Shown here: one piece after another, positions 33,961 to 47,800 of the stretch
How the letters are laid out: each line of letters begins with the position of its first letter
Numbering within the stretch: position 1 is the first letter of the stretch
Assembly (NCBI RefSeq): GCF_024362695.1
Contig: NC_065420.1
Span: 4,124,501-4,188,500, forward strand
Length of the DNA: 64,000 nt
Direction: 5' to 3'
Source of the DNA: Pectinophora gossypiella
Taxonomy: Eukaryota; Arthropoda; Insecta; Lepidoptera; Gelechiidae
Made by a program: the position numbers and the translations under genes
The notes under the pieces: model-generated
What the model was told of the DNA's origin: nothing
The model's input: the letters and a program-made list of their open reading frames with translations, nothing else
Databases searched by the model: none

Positions 33961-34439
33961 GATTATTATTGTTGGAAAACATGCTGTAGAAAAGTTTTAA
34001 ATATATCTACATGCTGAATAAAAAAAATAAGTGAAAAACGGCGTAAAAAGGAACGTACACAAAGCAAAAAAAAAACGAAACAAAACAACAATCGGAGAAA
34101 CATTGACCAATAATAAAAAAGACAGAGAAAACAACGTTCAAAAGTCTTGTGCGGCGGTCTGTTTTTAAGCAATCTACTAGCGCAAACGCACTTTGAGATA
34201 AACACACCTGTGACAACTTTCATAACCTACAAATTAAAATACAATAATAAAATTACGCTCTTCTTTCCTTCCTACACATTTGAGAACCTAAGATGAGAAA
34301 ACGAAAAAAAAAGCATTATTCAGTACATGGAAACATGCACAAGGCATCGAACAGGTAAAAAAGCAATATCGTAGTATGAGAGATCAACAAAACAAAAGAT
34401 CTCAGAAACGCACTATAATATTGACAACAAAGTAATTTC

Positions 34440-35100
34440 TTTGCAGCAGCGACGGTAGTTCTTGTCCGTCTAGCGCCTAGGGTCTCTGCCAATGGATGAC
34501 TTGTTGGTCTCCATCTGTCTGCAAGCGCAATTATGTGGTTATGACAGATAGGTTCAACTGTCGGAAGTCCGCAGAAATGCTGTCCATGGTGACTGATCTG
34601 TTAGAAGGGCTTTGAAGGACTAAAATTATAAAAATGGTATTATATTCTACATCATCATCTGCCGAGGCTGTATGCAGTGCTGTTGGTCTACGCTTATATT
34701 TTTATGTAGTAGGTATTTGGGGATCCTCTGGTTCTGTTTTTATACTACAATGTTCTTCTGGATCTACAAGTAGATCATGTGTTTGATAAATTACAAATTG
34801 TAGTGGGTTCTGAGGAAGTACTGGTTCAGATTTAACATTGTCTGAAATCAGTAATGTTTGTTGTTCAGAGACAGATTGTGGTGGAGTTAGTATCCCTGTG
34901 TTGGGGCTGTGACTGCATCTTGTTTGTCACTTTGGGATTCTTGTACCTATTTCAGACTTTTTTCTTGCACTGGCTCCATTTTAATAGTATGCAACTCTAT
35001 TTGGCCTTGTTGTTCATAGCTTCCTGATTCTGCAGTACAAGATATTTCAATGAGGGACTTTCCAGGCTACATTCCCCAAAAATAACATAGATGGCGTTGT
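34440..35100 (-). pseudogene. Decayed coding sequence of unknown family
   Basis: Minus-strand translation gives coding-like blocks separated by stops and shifts: ESGSYEQQGQIELHTIKMEP, VLPQNPLQFVIYQTHDLLVD, CSIKTEPEDPQIPTT and a basic KYKRRPTALHTAS. The IKTEP-type acidic motifs resemble linkers of insect DNA-binding proteins. Part of it (around 35060-35105) is inverted-repeated at 35395-35445, next to the THAP-like exon. Confidence 0.3.
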
Positions 35101-35272
35101 ACAGATTTAACCTGATTATTAACTGTTTTCTCATTGCTTGGGAACATCATTATTAAAAAATGTAATGGCAGAGATACTTATACAAAAATATTGTTGCTTG
35201 ATATTTGGTTCAGATATAATATAGAATTATATTGCTACCTATATTACTTCTCTTTATTTTGATCAGAATAAT

Positions 35273-35339
35273 AATGGGTGGAAGATGTGTTGTGCCTGGG
35301 TGTAATAACAAGGGTCATCATTTATACCCAAAAATAAAG
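35273..35339 (+). other. Possible first exon of a THAP-type zinc-finger protein
   Basis: ATG followed by MGGRCVVPGCNNKGHHLYPK and a GT donor (GTAAAA). The C-X4-C start with GCNN and K-G-H residues resembles THAP domains of insect proteins and P-element-like transposases. No second exon was found nearby, so it may be a relic. Confidence 0.35.
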
Positions 35340-35497
35340 GTAAAATATGTATATGTCTGGTATTCATGGAATTAGAAGGTTAAACGAAGGCAACTCTGTA
35401 CAGCGCCAATTATTCTTTTGTTTTTGAGAATGTAGCCTGGAAATTCAAAATATATTTTCTACATCTAATCCATGGACTCCTGTAGGATTTCCACGGT

Positions 35498-35643
35498 AAC
35501 CGCGCCGCGCGCGGCGCGAATTATATCGAGGCCTTCGACCAATAGCCGTTTGGCGTCCGTATCGTTTATTATTGGTCGAAGATAGCATTCGTATAGTTTA
35601 TTGGTCGAAGCGCTTAATATAATTCGCGCCGCGCGGCGCGGTT
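35498..35643. mobile_element. GC-ended foldback element, copy 2
   Basis: 146 bp; inverted arms AACCGCGCCGCGCG...GCGCGAATTATAT. Same family as 20257-20376; the right flank GTTGTCATGCAGACCC is also shared, so the repeat unit may extend further. Confidence 0.8.
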
Positions 35644-35835
35644 GTCATGCAGACCCGGCTGGATGACTGAATTTTTGTTAATTATTGACATGTTTCAACT
35701 AAGTCACTAATTACAGCACCAAGAAACTCGCAATCTTTATCACTTTGCAATGAAGCTGAATTTCAAAAAATAATTTGAAGTACCTACTTCCTTGTATTTT
35801 CAAAAAACGTGAGAATGACGTGAATTTGTTTGCTT

Positions 35836-36078
35836 CTTCGTCTCTCGCGTGGGTTGAGAGGTGGATTCTTACCAACCTCATCAACCCTGGTGTCAGGGTT
35901 ATTATTGAGCCGCCAAAGGCCCCTGACATGGCTCATGTAACGACTATTTACTTACATCAAAGTAGTAACCGGGACCAATGGCTTAACGTGCCTTCCGAAG
36001 CACGGACCATCTTACTTTTTGGACAATCAGGTGATTAGCCTGTAATGTCCTAACCAAACTAAGGATCACAAAGTGGAT
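35836..36078 (-). mobile_element. SINE-1 copy, reverse
   Basis: Contains the core (reverse of GTGCTTCGGAAGGCACGTTA) and the GGTTGATGAGGTTGGTAAGAA-like 3' part. The tRNA head is missing. Confidence 0.75.
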
Positions 36079-36384
36079 TAAACTGATATTACAAAAGGAG
36101 GTTTTGAGTGGATCAAAATCAAAACCTACTTTTTTAATCATCATCACTAATTTAAGAGCCACGCTCTTGTCGGTGTAGCATTCTCCATGCTACTTTTTAG
36201 TATCAGTTAATAAATAGTGCAGCATTCATTACTTGGCTCGACCATTATAGACGGCGATACGGCTCACCACTTATCACATTGGTCTAACAGGAAGCTCGGT
36301 GAGGTGTGGGTACTTAGTTCATCTTGCCATGGATGTACTTCTAACTGCCCCATTGGGATACAGTCGTGATCTTATGTTATGTTG

Positions 36385-38460
36385 TTGTAAATAGCTGCAT
36401 ATTCACATTCGAATGCACGAAATCGACGACATACCTACATTCGGATTTGGAATGTTCAAAAATGATATTTGTTACATCAGTACTAGAACCTACGTATAAA
36501 TAATATAAATACTAATGTTAAGAATGAATTCATTCATATTATTTAATATACCTGCACCCAAAGCTCGGAGACTATATTCTTATGGGGTCAAATAGGTGGT
36601 ATTGAACTGCATAAAACCGGTGATATGCTTATACCTCAAAGAAGCCCGTAGAGGGCCCCAATCCACAATATACCTATTTGTTTTTATGTAATTATTATCA
36701 TCTATAAGTAATGAATAATGGCGATGATGACCTCTGCACTGACTGACTAAATGATTTAAAAGAAGATAATTTTAACGATATACACAGAGTGATGTGGAAT
36801 CATTGGCTGGTCTGAATACTCCGAATAGAGACTAAACGAGGCGTGATAGGATTAGGCAGAGGCGTAGTATTATTCCTTATTCTACAGCAGAGGCCGCACG
36901 ACGAATGCGAATTGACACTTTCCCGCAAGTTTAAACGGAGGGAGTACTGGAGAACGTCATTTTAATCATAAAATGAAATAAGTAAATAATAATCATATTC
37001 ACGCGCAGAGCACTTTATAAGCTCGCTGCGCACTTGTATTTACTTTGTATTTACACATGCAAACAGAAATAGGCCACTACTATCCACTACGTCTCTCGGC
37101 CCGCAACACTCGAAAATACTCGCGACACATTACAGGGATAATTGGCGCGAAGAGATATTCTAAATTCAAAAGTGCCACAGCCAAAAGAGTTCAAAAGGCC
37201 GAAAGCTCGTGGAATGTTACATGTTGCTAATGTTTCATTTAAAAAAAAATAAGGAACTAAGAACTTTGCAAATCAAAAAGTTTTCGTTACCTAATTAATT
37301 AGTCACTAGACCCGAAGTGAAATGTAGACGCGTTCTTAAAAAATGTCTATTATTCATAAATAATTTAATTACATTTATTAATTTGAATTTGGAATATGTG
37401 TATCTCGTACCTATCTACACTACACCATATTTTATCTAAGTACCTGTCGCAAAATTCGTAGATGTTCCTCTTTAAAACATTCCTAGCATTTTTAATCAAG
37501 TAGGTAAGTAAAATACGTTCCGAATGATCCTTTGCAAAGTGATTTATTCTTTCGTAGGAAATTATTTTACGGTGACTCACGATTTACACCTATCAATATA
37601 ATATGGTGTAACTATGGGGCAATGAATTCTTTGAACTAGCGAACAAAAAATATACTCATAATTATAATGAGATGTAAGTTTTAAGGAAAAAGTTTCCATG
37701 CACCATTTGTGGCAAAAAAACGGAATATTCTATGCTGCTTACCGTAACGTGCTTATCATCGACTTCCAATTTCCAACTAGAACAACTTCAACAAACACGA
37801 AGACGTGATGGACCATTGATGGTTCAATAATAACCAAACACCAAGGTTGGTGACGTCGGTCATCGACCTCACAACCCACACGTTGGAAGATCGATATCCA
37901 ATTTACCTAAAGAATCACACGAAATAAGATCAAATTTTCAGGATAAACATAACATAACAAATATTTTATTGCACAAACAGGAAAATACAAAACAAAAGAG
38001 AAATAGAAAGAGCACAATAGGCGGCCTTATTGCTAAGTAGCAATCTCTTCCAGGCGACCTTTGCTTATCTTTTTTTTTTTAAAGAAAACATTGCACCTCA
38101 TTTTCAATAACTATTTATTTATTGCCTATATCTACCATTTTTATCGATCTTAAAACCAAAATATCCTCGTAAAGCCGAGGTTTCTAGACACAATAGTAAA
38201 ACAATGGAGTTTGGATTTTAAAAGAACTGTCGGCGTTACGACTACGTACCAAGTCACTACAAATTGCATTATGATGTCTATCGGCTTTGTCTAACATGGC
38301 ATAGAATAAGGAACTACGTATTCCCATGGATTTAGATTTGTTTCGCGTTTATTAAATTTCGAAAATAGTACCGAATTTAGTAGTTTCGTATTCAAAAAAG
38401 AATATTTCGAATATAGTAGGTAGTGTTGTACTTAACAACACTCACAGTGCTTATATCGTT
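36385..38460. other. No gene seen
   Basis: Mostly unassigned AT-rich sequence. A SINE-1 tail lies at about 37795-37890 and a short LINE-tail-like segment in reverse at 37970-38060. Frames are short and show no motif. Confidence 0.45.
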
Positions 38461-39452
38461 ACAAATATGATTGCTGTGGAAAATAAGAAGGCGCCATTTT
38501 TCATAGCCACTAATGGTTTATCCCGATTGTTACGGGTATACGTGAGTTGTTTCTGCATACATCTGTACGTAGGCGAAGCGATTACCTACTTACTTCTTAT
38601 CGTGTCGGTTGTGAGGTGGAATACCAACCTCATCAACCCTGGTGTCAGGGTTATTACTGAGCCGCCAAAGGCCCTTGACAAGCATTACCTACTAATTTAT
38701 TTACTAGGTACCTAGTAAGCAGGAAGAAAAAAGTTCCTAATTAAAAAAAACGTAAACCCGTTTTCCTCAGTATGGGTATCGGGGTCGGTACGAACTTCAT
38801 TCCACGCGCATCATTTACCGAATTGGTAAGAACGGATCTGCTCGTTGCACGCGAACTTTTCGCATTTTACACGTAAAGGAAAATGATCGCAACATGAAAC
38901 ATTCATCTTCTTTCGAGTTGATGACAGGCAATTTAAAATAAACTTATGTTTTATCAGCCATATGCTGCCACGGCAACAGCACGGACGGAAGCGCTCATCA
39001 GGTCCTCCCGCGAGAAAGTTTCAGGGCACAGTTTACATAATATGATAAGGTGGGATGGGACCTTGTTACCTATTCATTCTATCTACTATCTACTCAGCCT
39101 GTGTCCACCCACTGCTGGGTATAGGCGTCCTCTCTTTCACGCCATCCTTTCCTTTGTTATTCATTAAAATTTTAAAATTTAGTCCTTATGAATGAAGTCC
39201 GTATCTAGTAATGGACCCTAATTCACAAGAAGAAAACGGCTTTGCCTTTCCTTTTCCCTTTATTTTTAGAAAAAAATATACATATCTAATCAATAAATTA
39301 GGTCTCTTAAACATAGAAAGGCAGAAATAACTCACCCCCGTAGCATCAGGGTTATATGCCGTATCTTATTATCGTAGGTTTACCTCTAAAGGCATTAATT
39401 TACTTGGCCGCAAAATAGGGAGCGCTGAGAGCTGTCATCCAGTACAAAATAC

Positions 39453-39865
39453 ATGTGCAACTTTCGTTGTCATTCAGACATGCAACATTACAACCCGGTT
39501 GGCAGTATAACAGAAACACGACAACACGAAAATCCTATCGTAATGGACAGGCAGCACCACAAATCGCCAGAGACAGATCTTGCAGCTACATTTGATTACA
39601 TAGACACGCTTCAGGACCCCGATACCGACACCGCCGGCGTGGTCGACGATTTCCCTCAATCAGGGCTTATCGCTATCGACCCACCAGGGTCGATTAATTC
39701 TATCAAATATTTTTCCTCTCAGACGACGCCCAGAGCCGAGGTTCGCGCCCAAGTGGGCACCCTCAGGCCTGTTGTCTTAAACGTTTTACCGGGTGAGAGC
39801 CTTCAGCGCTCCCCATTAGTCCGGCCAAGTAGTTAATGTCATCTGCGGCAAATCTACAATAAGTC
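39453..39865 (+). pseudogene. LINE-X copy carrying a 127-codon ORF end
   Basis: Longest copy of the family. The open frame 39453-39836 ends in LVRPSS, 26 bp before the conserved 3' end AATCTACAATAAGTCA. The protein (MCNFRCHSDMQH... then DTAGVVDDFPQSG) has no motif I recognise; by position it is the C-terminus or a downstream frame of a non-LTR element. Copies of different length share the 3' end only, which is why I call it LINE-like rather than SINE. Confidence 0.55.
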
Positions 39866-39904
39866 AAAATTTATTGTTTCTAATCACTTAATAATTTATA
39901 CAAT

Positions 39905-40201
39905 GGCCCCGATTCCTGCAGACATCTCTTAATTTTACTTTAAGTTATACCTGTCATTTTCTTATCCGCCGAAAAGGAAAGGGACGGATGATTGACAGCT
40001 CTTAATTTTAGGAAGAATGAGTAAATAAATGAATAACCCGGGCGAATTTTTAGACGGTTGTTTTAGATTTGTGCTTAAAATTGACGTGTGTTCCATAAAT
40101 TTTATGCTTGTCGATTACCCGTCCCTTTCCTTTTCGGCGGATAAGAAAATGACAGATATAACCTAAAATAAAATTAGATGGTATTTACAGGAATTAGCAC
40201 C
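39905..40201. mobile_element. MITE-A copy 3 (internal deletion), reverse
   Basis: 297 bp, termini GGCCCCGATTCC and GGAATTAGCACC, AAT on both sides. Confidence 0.8.
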
Positions 40202-41862
40202 AATTTGTCGCTTAAAATTACGAATAGTTAAAACATTTAAAATTATAACACAAACACTAGTCAGTCTAAACAATAAGTCAATAAGTCACATCAAAAAAAA
40301 TAGATAGGTAGGTACTTAGATGGATATCATAATCGTATGGTGGTAACTAGCTCATAGCCATAGAATAAAGAATAATACTACGTATAGAACGGTAACTCTC
40401 CGCCCCGCACCAATTCGCTTCGGGCGCCTACCTCACCCCCTCTGGGTTTTACTTTGGTTTTAAACGGCCGTAAGCTGCTAAGGAGTTAGCCGCGGTCTGT
40501 CTATCTTGCTTGCACTTATACCTTAGGCGATATACACTACACAGCAATAGATAACTACAAAATAATATAAACCAAACTAAAAGACTAAAACTACCGACTA
40601 GACTAACTAAAAGAAAACTAAATAAAGTGATTAGACAGGTTAGGAACAACGATTAGAGCGCCGATCTATATCGCTTCGCCTTCGCCTCCCCATTGGGTTT
40701 TTTTAGAAACCCCTATAATCCCTTCGACACTCAGTACTTTACGTAGGCGGCACCTTTTTTCAGACTTTGTACCCTAAGTTATAAATAGACTACTAACACC
40801 AACCTTGCGTCTAAATTATGTAACTTGAAACGACTAGACATAGACAGGTTGTAATGATACCTTACCCACAGATAAGGGTGGAAGGAGCTACCAGGTGTCA
40901 AAAGTCACTTTTTGGTCCAAGTTGGTATTAATTCCAGGACGTTAGTGAGTGTGTAATGATTGCTGGGGCAGATAAGTAGCAAAGCTTTTCTACTATGCAC
41001 TCAAAACACAATAAATATACTTATTTATTAAGATATACCTTCTAATTTCTTTGCATAGAAACAATTTACACTAGTTTTCAATTGAACAGAAAACTGCCTA
41101 AGTATAATTTCAACTGGCGAAGTAGAGATTCGAAAGTAAAATGATTTTTCAGTTACGTACTTAGGTACCTATCTAAAGTGAAATAAAATTGTATTACCTT
41201 AATAAATTGCTTACATTTACAAATAAGTACCCTTAGACCATTTTTAACATGCATAATTCTACTACGGAAGTGTTACGTATTAGAGAAGCACCATAAAAAG
41301 CGTCTCAAGATTTTTTACCTGCTTCATGTTTCAAGTGTTTCAATAAGTGTTTTAAAAGAGGGGGCTAAGAAGCGCCCTAGTAGACAGGTAGCGGCAGTAA
41401 AGTGACGGCGCTACGAGGCGCCCACACCCACAGTTGGTCACGGCGGGACGAGCAACGCGCGCGGGTCTATTCTCACTTCGCGCCATTTTCACATTTTCCA
41501 CATTCGAACTTTTTAAATCTTAAGTACTTTAGATTTTTTCCTTTTTAACACATGGAGCTTTTATTATCTACTTTTTAAACACGTTCGGATACTTTTTTGG
41601 CATTGGCTGGAAATGCTATGTGAATTTTCTTTCTTTTTTAATAATAATCATATTTTTTTAAATATAACAATATTCTCGGCATGCGACAGATTGTAGTATT
41701 CGGATTTTATTTCTAATAAATTAAATTAAAATGAGGTTACGGACTAGAGTGACTTTTCAAACCGAAGGTTATAATTAAAAAGTTTTCTAAAAAGTAAGTT
41801 TTTAAACTACACGTAGAAAGTGGGTACTTTAATAACGGTTTAGTGCGTGAAGAACGATAAAC
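40202..41862 (+). promoter_or_regulatory. Upstream region and probable promoter/5'UTR of the receptor gene
   Basis: No competing gene. The stretch 41380-41480 is markedly GC-rich (GCGCCCACACCCACAG, CGCGCGCGGG) against an AT-rich background and lies 400 bp before the ATG, so it is the best candidate for the core promoter. Start-site position cannot be fixed by eye. Confidence 0.35.
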
Positions 41863-44800
41863 ATGGCAGTTAAATCTAACTTTATGACGACTATGTGCAG
41901 TTACAAGGACATAATTGTTATTGTAATGTTGTCATTACTGTGTTGTGGAGATCAAACCCTGGCTGTAGAAGAAGTTGCAGTGAATCTACCAGCGTCGGTA
42001 AACCAGACATACGAATTGGCTAACGACGTTTGCAGCGAGTTCTATTCGGCGGAAGAAGTAAGATTTTTAATGCCTTACTATTTTTTTTTTAGTAAGTACA
42101 TTCACGTCGTAATTAAAAATAATAATAATAATAAAAAAGTTTATTCAGGTAAAATCAAATATAATAATTAATTAATCAGGTAATTATCTAACTCACTTTA
42201 GTAATCCCTTATCCGCGTGGACATTGCTATAAAATTATTTTTATTATGTCTATAAATCATAAAGTAAATTTATTTTTGCTTTTTTTGATGACGTAAAATA
42301 TAAAAAAGTATATTAGGTATTTATTTTGTAAAATATTGTTTCTCTGCTGATTATCTGTAACTTTACTGGGCATTAAAAATAAATACAATAGTTACAAGCT
42401 GCATTTTAATAAGTATGTGTACAAATTTGAAGAACTTTTTTTGTTAAAGTGAACGTAAATATAAACTCACGTTTTGGTGACAATAGGGATCGGCTAATCG
42501 CCCATAACCATTGTCCATCATGTTAGAAAGTTTTCAGTTTGTCGGATTTCACGACATGCCCGGGAAGCCTAGCTATTGATCACGACTTATTCCACCCCAA
42601 TCTTAAAAGTAATCATCATCATCACCAGCCCATTAACGTCCCCACTGCTGGGGCACGGGCCTTCCCTATGGATGGATAGGGAGATCGGGCCGTAAACCAC
42701 CACGCGGGCCCAGTTTAAAAGTGATATTATACCTAATTTAGGCAAATCAAAACACTGTTTGGGCAAAACTGTCTTATTTTTGTCGATACAAGAAAAAAAA
42801 AAGTTTCTCAAACTTATGTTTGTTTACATACAGAAGGTGTTACTATAGTAACATGTTATACATGAATATACAGAAGTGTCAGGACATTAATAAAGTCCAT
42901 TAGTCCAAGGAGTTATATTTTGAAATTATTTAATTAAATCGTTAATTTATAGTTTTGTTTTCATCGAACATGGGGTTCAATAGTTTCCTTGGGAGTGAAT
43001 GTGAATCAAAGTCAGATTCAGTTTTGTCGGAACCTAATCATAATTTCCAACGTTATCCCATTTTCACAGAGTCCACTTTCCTAACCTGAATATTTGGTAG
43101 GTCTGGATTTTTTAAAGATTTTCGGAACGTATTGATTCTAGACAAACAAACACAATTTACGTGTCTCTTCTCTTCTTATCTTTATATTTTCTTGTGGATT
43201 GTGAGGTGGAATACCAACCTCAACAACCCTGGTGTCAGGGTTATTACTGAGCCGCTAAAGGCCCCTGACATGGCTTACGTGTCTAACTAAACCCTAATAG
43301 GAAAGGAGGCAACTCACACACAGCTTTTGTAGATTTGAGGCGATTCTCACATGACCAGCGACGTGCCGTTATTTTCCCGCGCAAATTTGAAAAAAGCAGC
43401 CAGTGTCCTTACTAAAGAGTTTTTACAACAGACACGCTTTGGGAACATTCTCGGGAAGGAATTTTGTAGCGCTGCACAACACGGCGAAGCGGTGTTCGTG
43501 TGTTGAGCATCAGCGGATTACATACGTCCACGAGCAAGAATAAATACGTATTTTCACTTTAGTAGTATTTCCCATTAGCTTTACGACAAATTGAACTGTA
43601 GGTACGTCTCACTGAATGTCAAATATCTTATGGTGACAGGGTCAGGCGAGAGAATCAATGAGGGTCAAGCGTTCTTCCAACGGCTACCTGGACTGGAGAA
43701 GAAACCACCATAGATTAAAAAAATAGGAATCGAACCTTTACGCTGCTGGCCACGCCAACCCAATACACCACCACGAGCTAATAGTAAATCAATAACAACA
43801 AACATAATGCTAGAAACGTATGACGTAAGCGGAGTTATTAAAGCCTTAACATAGACAGGTAGCCTTATCATGCAGATCTCGACAATAAAGTACTACCGAT
43901 ATCGAGATAATCAATAGTCCCAAATATCGACATTTTCGAAGGTGACCGGCTAAAAATACCCTCGACAACCGCGGGAAGACACGACGTTATGCAATTTGTA
44001 CTAGAGCCTGTTAGCAAATATTGACCCGTTGAATAGCTTCGGTTCAACCTAGTTGTTTCTGGGGAAATTTACATACTTACATAAAACATAGAAACATAAA
44101 ACGTAAACACACGAGTATATCCCAATTGGGGTAGTCAGAGGTACAATCTAAGAGCAAAAGTTCCGTCACTGAGCCCAGCGAATTATTTGTAAACAGTGGT
44201 GAGGGAAATTGAACTATTCTCAGTAGTTCCTTTAGCAGTTCCACTGAAGGAACTACTGAGCATTTTTTGTCCTTGTAGTTCCTTCAAAGGAGCTAAAGGA
44301 ACTACTGAGACTACCAAACCATAAAGTTATGAACCTTTAGTTGTCTAAATTATAAAATTTATGTTTTTGTAGGTGTTTTTGGTCTATTACAGAAACGACA
44401 TGTAACCAGGAGGTCTTAAGTGCAACCAGTTAATTCATTACTTTGCAAGAAACTGATTGGATTTTTGCAGCTTATCGAACATCCATCGCTAGATGAACTA
44501 AGCACCCACACCTCCCCGAGCTTTCTGTTAGACCAACGTTATAGGTGGCGAGCCGTATCGCCGTCTATAATAGTCGAACTAACTGTGTTAGTGAACATTA
44601 AGAACTCATTGGTGCAAGTCCAGACCGGGATTATCCGTATCCCTCGATCCGTACAGCACAGAGCCACAGGTCATTTCGCAGCCAATCCTATTATCTTAAG
44701 ATATATATAGATATACCGAATGGTGATAGGTGATCAAACCATCCCAACGGCAATATAATTATGTACTTAATAACCATTAGCAACTAAGAGGAAGATCTAG

Positions 44801-47800
44801 AAGGACGTACATTGACCAAATTGGAGATGTCCTTAGAAAAGGTTTAGTACGATCTACTCTGAACCGGCGATCGTGTGTGAAAGGATTGATGAATGTCGAG
44901 GAAGCAAGAGAAATATGTCAGGATCGAAGCAAATGGAATTTCATAGCCTCTACTTAACCCGTTGGGAAATAGGCGTGAGTTTATGTATGTTAATAAGCAT
45001 TACTATATTCGTCAGCGGGTTGAAGCTCGGATGTCCGACCTGACTAAACTTCGTATGATTAACTTACGTACGGCTATTGTGTTATAAAAACATAAAATAC
45101 TTACAAATATAGTATATACTTAGATATTATCTTTATTTCGATAGTAATGTTACGGAACGACGTCATAGAATTTGTCAGTGAAATATTAAAATAGTGGCAG
45201 AGTATCCGAAAGGCTATTTTCTACCTGAATTGCTCTTTAAAGTCCAATGTTGTCTTCATTCAGGTCAAATAAATACATCGAATCATAAAGTTCATTATTG
45301 GGTACCGTACGAAAGTGGGGCCTTATATAGTTAACTAACATTTATACAAGTACCTCTGGTTATTATGTGTCCAGTTATTACCAGACAACCACAGTAGCAC
45401 CCTGAAAATTGAACTTTTAAGGCGAATATATCCGTTACAGAACGATTATGTCTTTAAATATCACACACAGCACGAATAAGTATATATTTTTACAGCACGA
45501 CTGCTCCAACAACTCCGCCTTTTGTGCTTATTTTATTATCCGTTTATACATACAACGGCTAACGGTATATTGGAACGCCGACTTTAATAAAAGAATACCC
45601 ACATTCCCATAAAATACAAGAAAAAGCATCTTACAGACATTTTTAAACTTGCATTCAAAGATGTATCACAAACCATTTCGAAGATATAATGTTACAACAT
45701 TCAGCCCCTTGAAGTGGCCCAAAAGGCACAAACGATTGCTACACATTTGAATATTTTCCTGATTTGGAATTCAACAGGAATTGGTAACACAGAATAAGTT
45801 ACAGCCACATTGAAATTCAATAAAGTCGGACAGGCGAACACCATCCATTTTGCTGAAATCATCGCTTTTTTGTTCCATAGCTATCGGAGACAAACGAAGT
45901 GAATTCATTATTCTGAGTTATGGACGGCGTTCCTAAAAGGTTTTCATTATATCAAAGCTGTATTATCCTCTCAATCTTTAAGACTTCTGGGGGGTTAAAA
46001 AGGCCACATCGAAGCAATTCATCTAAAAAAGCAATATTGCAATTTGACATTTATTACGCATATAAAAGTAAGTGCGCAATGCAATCAAATGTCAAATAGC
46101 AATAAATTGCTTTTTTAGATGAATTGCATCGGTGTGGCCTTTTAAACCCCCCTGTAGTGGAATGGGGGTGAATAAAAAACTTTAAAATGTGTTCAGATGT
46201 TTGTCTTCCTTTATAAGACTTAAGTACTTATATAACGTTAAACAAAGTCGCTGTAATCCTGTGGTAAAGCGCCGGTTCGAACCCCGGTAACGGACTTGCA
46301 CCAATGAGTTATTATTTTATCTTAAGTGCAGTTTTATCATTATAGACAGCGATACGGCTCATCAAATATCACGTTTATCTAAAAGTAAGCTTGGTGATGC
46401 GTGGATACTTGTTCATCTTGCAATAGATGTTCTTTTGACTACCCGAGTTGGGATATAGTCTATAAATATATATATAAAACGCTTTTATGAATCAACACTG
46501 ATCCAGATCAAAGACGCAAGTATTAAAAGTGATTTTGAGTTGTCTTATGACATTGGCCTTATGTAGCCGCTGTAAGGCGTAGTAAATGAAGGTTCACCTC
46601 CATGGAAGAGGGTGTAGGTACGAATTATTTCGGGATTCTGTTGACAAACACCATCGCACCGATTGCATCGACCGAATCACTCGCGTAAACAAAACATTCG
46701 CATGCCATTCACTTGAGAAGTACTCTATTCTCTCCTTAAATGCATTCCGAGAGAATGTTTCACTACTTGTTAATAACTGTCTGATAGCCTATCCAACTTA
46801 ACCGAGATAAAGGGAGGTAGGTCTGCGCCACGGAAGAAGTCCACGGAAGAAGAAGTATTACGGTCGAGCATTAACATGATACACTTTAGTATCATGTCAC
46901 ATTAACTTTTTTGACAAATTGAACCGTAAAGTCTCACTATATCCTCGTAACGCCCGGATTTCCAGACACAATAGTTAAACAATGGGATTTGGATTTTAAA
47001 AGGCATTTGGGACTTACGACCATATAAAAATATATTAATGCGACAGGGTTCTAACGTGGTACTAACAGAATGCAGTGGAAAGTAGAATGAATCTACTAAC
47101 ATTATAAAGACGTAAAAAAAGTTTGTTTGTAGAAAGGTAATCTTTGGAACTTCTGAACTGATTTTGAAAATTCTTTCACCAGCATGAAGCTACTTCACTG
47201 CTGAGTAACATAAAACATACAGAGTGTTAGTGAGACCGTATCGCTGAGAGAAGTTGAGTTTTCCGTCGGAAAACTCATGAAAAAGTTAATGTCTTTAAAT
47301 TATTTTCTGTTCTAAATGAATCATCCCCCTGAGTATTAGGTACGGCGGTGTCACTAACACCCTGTAGTCATCCTTATCTTTACTCTCTTACATAGTAAGT
47401 ATTGTTCCTTATTCTATGCTCTAGTACCTACTTATGGTTATTTCATATTGTTTTCGCTGAAGGAAGCCGGAAAGCTAGCATTTCTATAAAATATCCATAA
47501 GTAGAGTAAGGATGACTACAATGTGTGTGACACCGTACCTAATACTCAGGGGATGATTCATCTCATGATTCTGAGTTAATATCACGTGGAATTGTCGTCG
47601 CAAATGTCATCATCATCATCAATTTAGAGCCACGCTCTTGTCGGTGCAGCATTTTCCATGCTACATTTTTAGGGAAAAATAGGGCAGTGGTTTCCCTCTT
47701 GCCTTCCGCCCCGCAGTACAGACAGTGTATCAGTGGCGGAGGACAGGAGTCCTAGTATGGCTTTGTAATAGACTACCCTGGGCGCCATCACACTAGCGTC

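Noticed and set aside
34007..34223. Hydrophobic minus-strand ORFs (70-85 codons)
   Set aside because: Complement of an A-rich stretch giving Phe/Leu-rich translation; no start context, splice signals or homology recognised.
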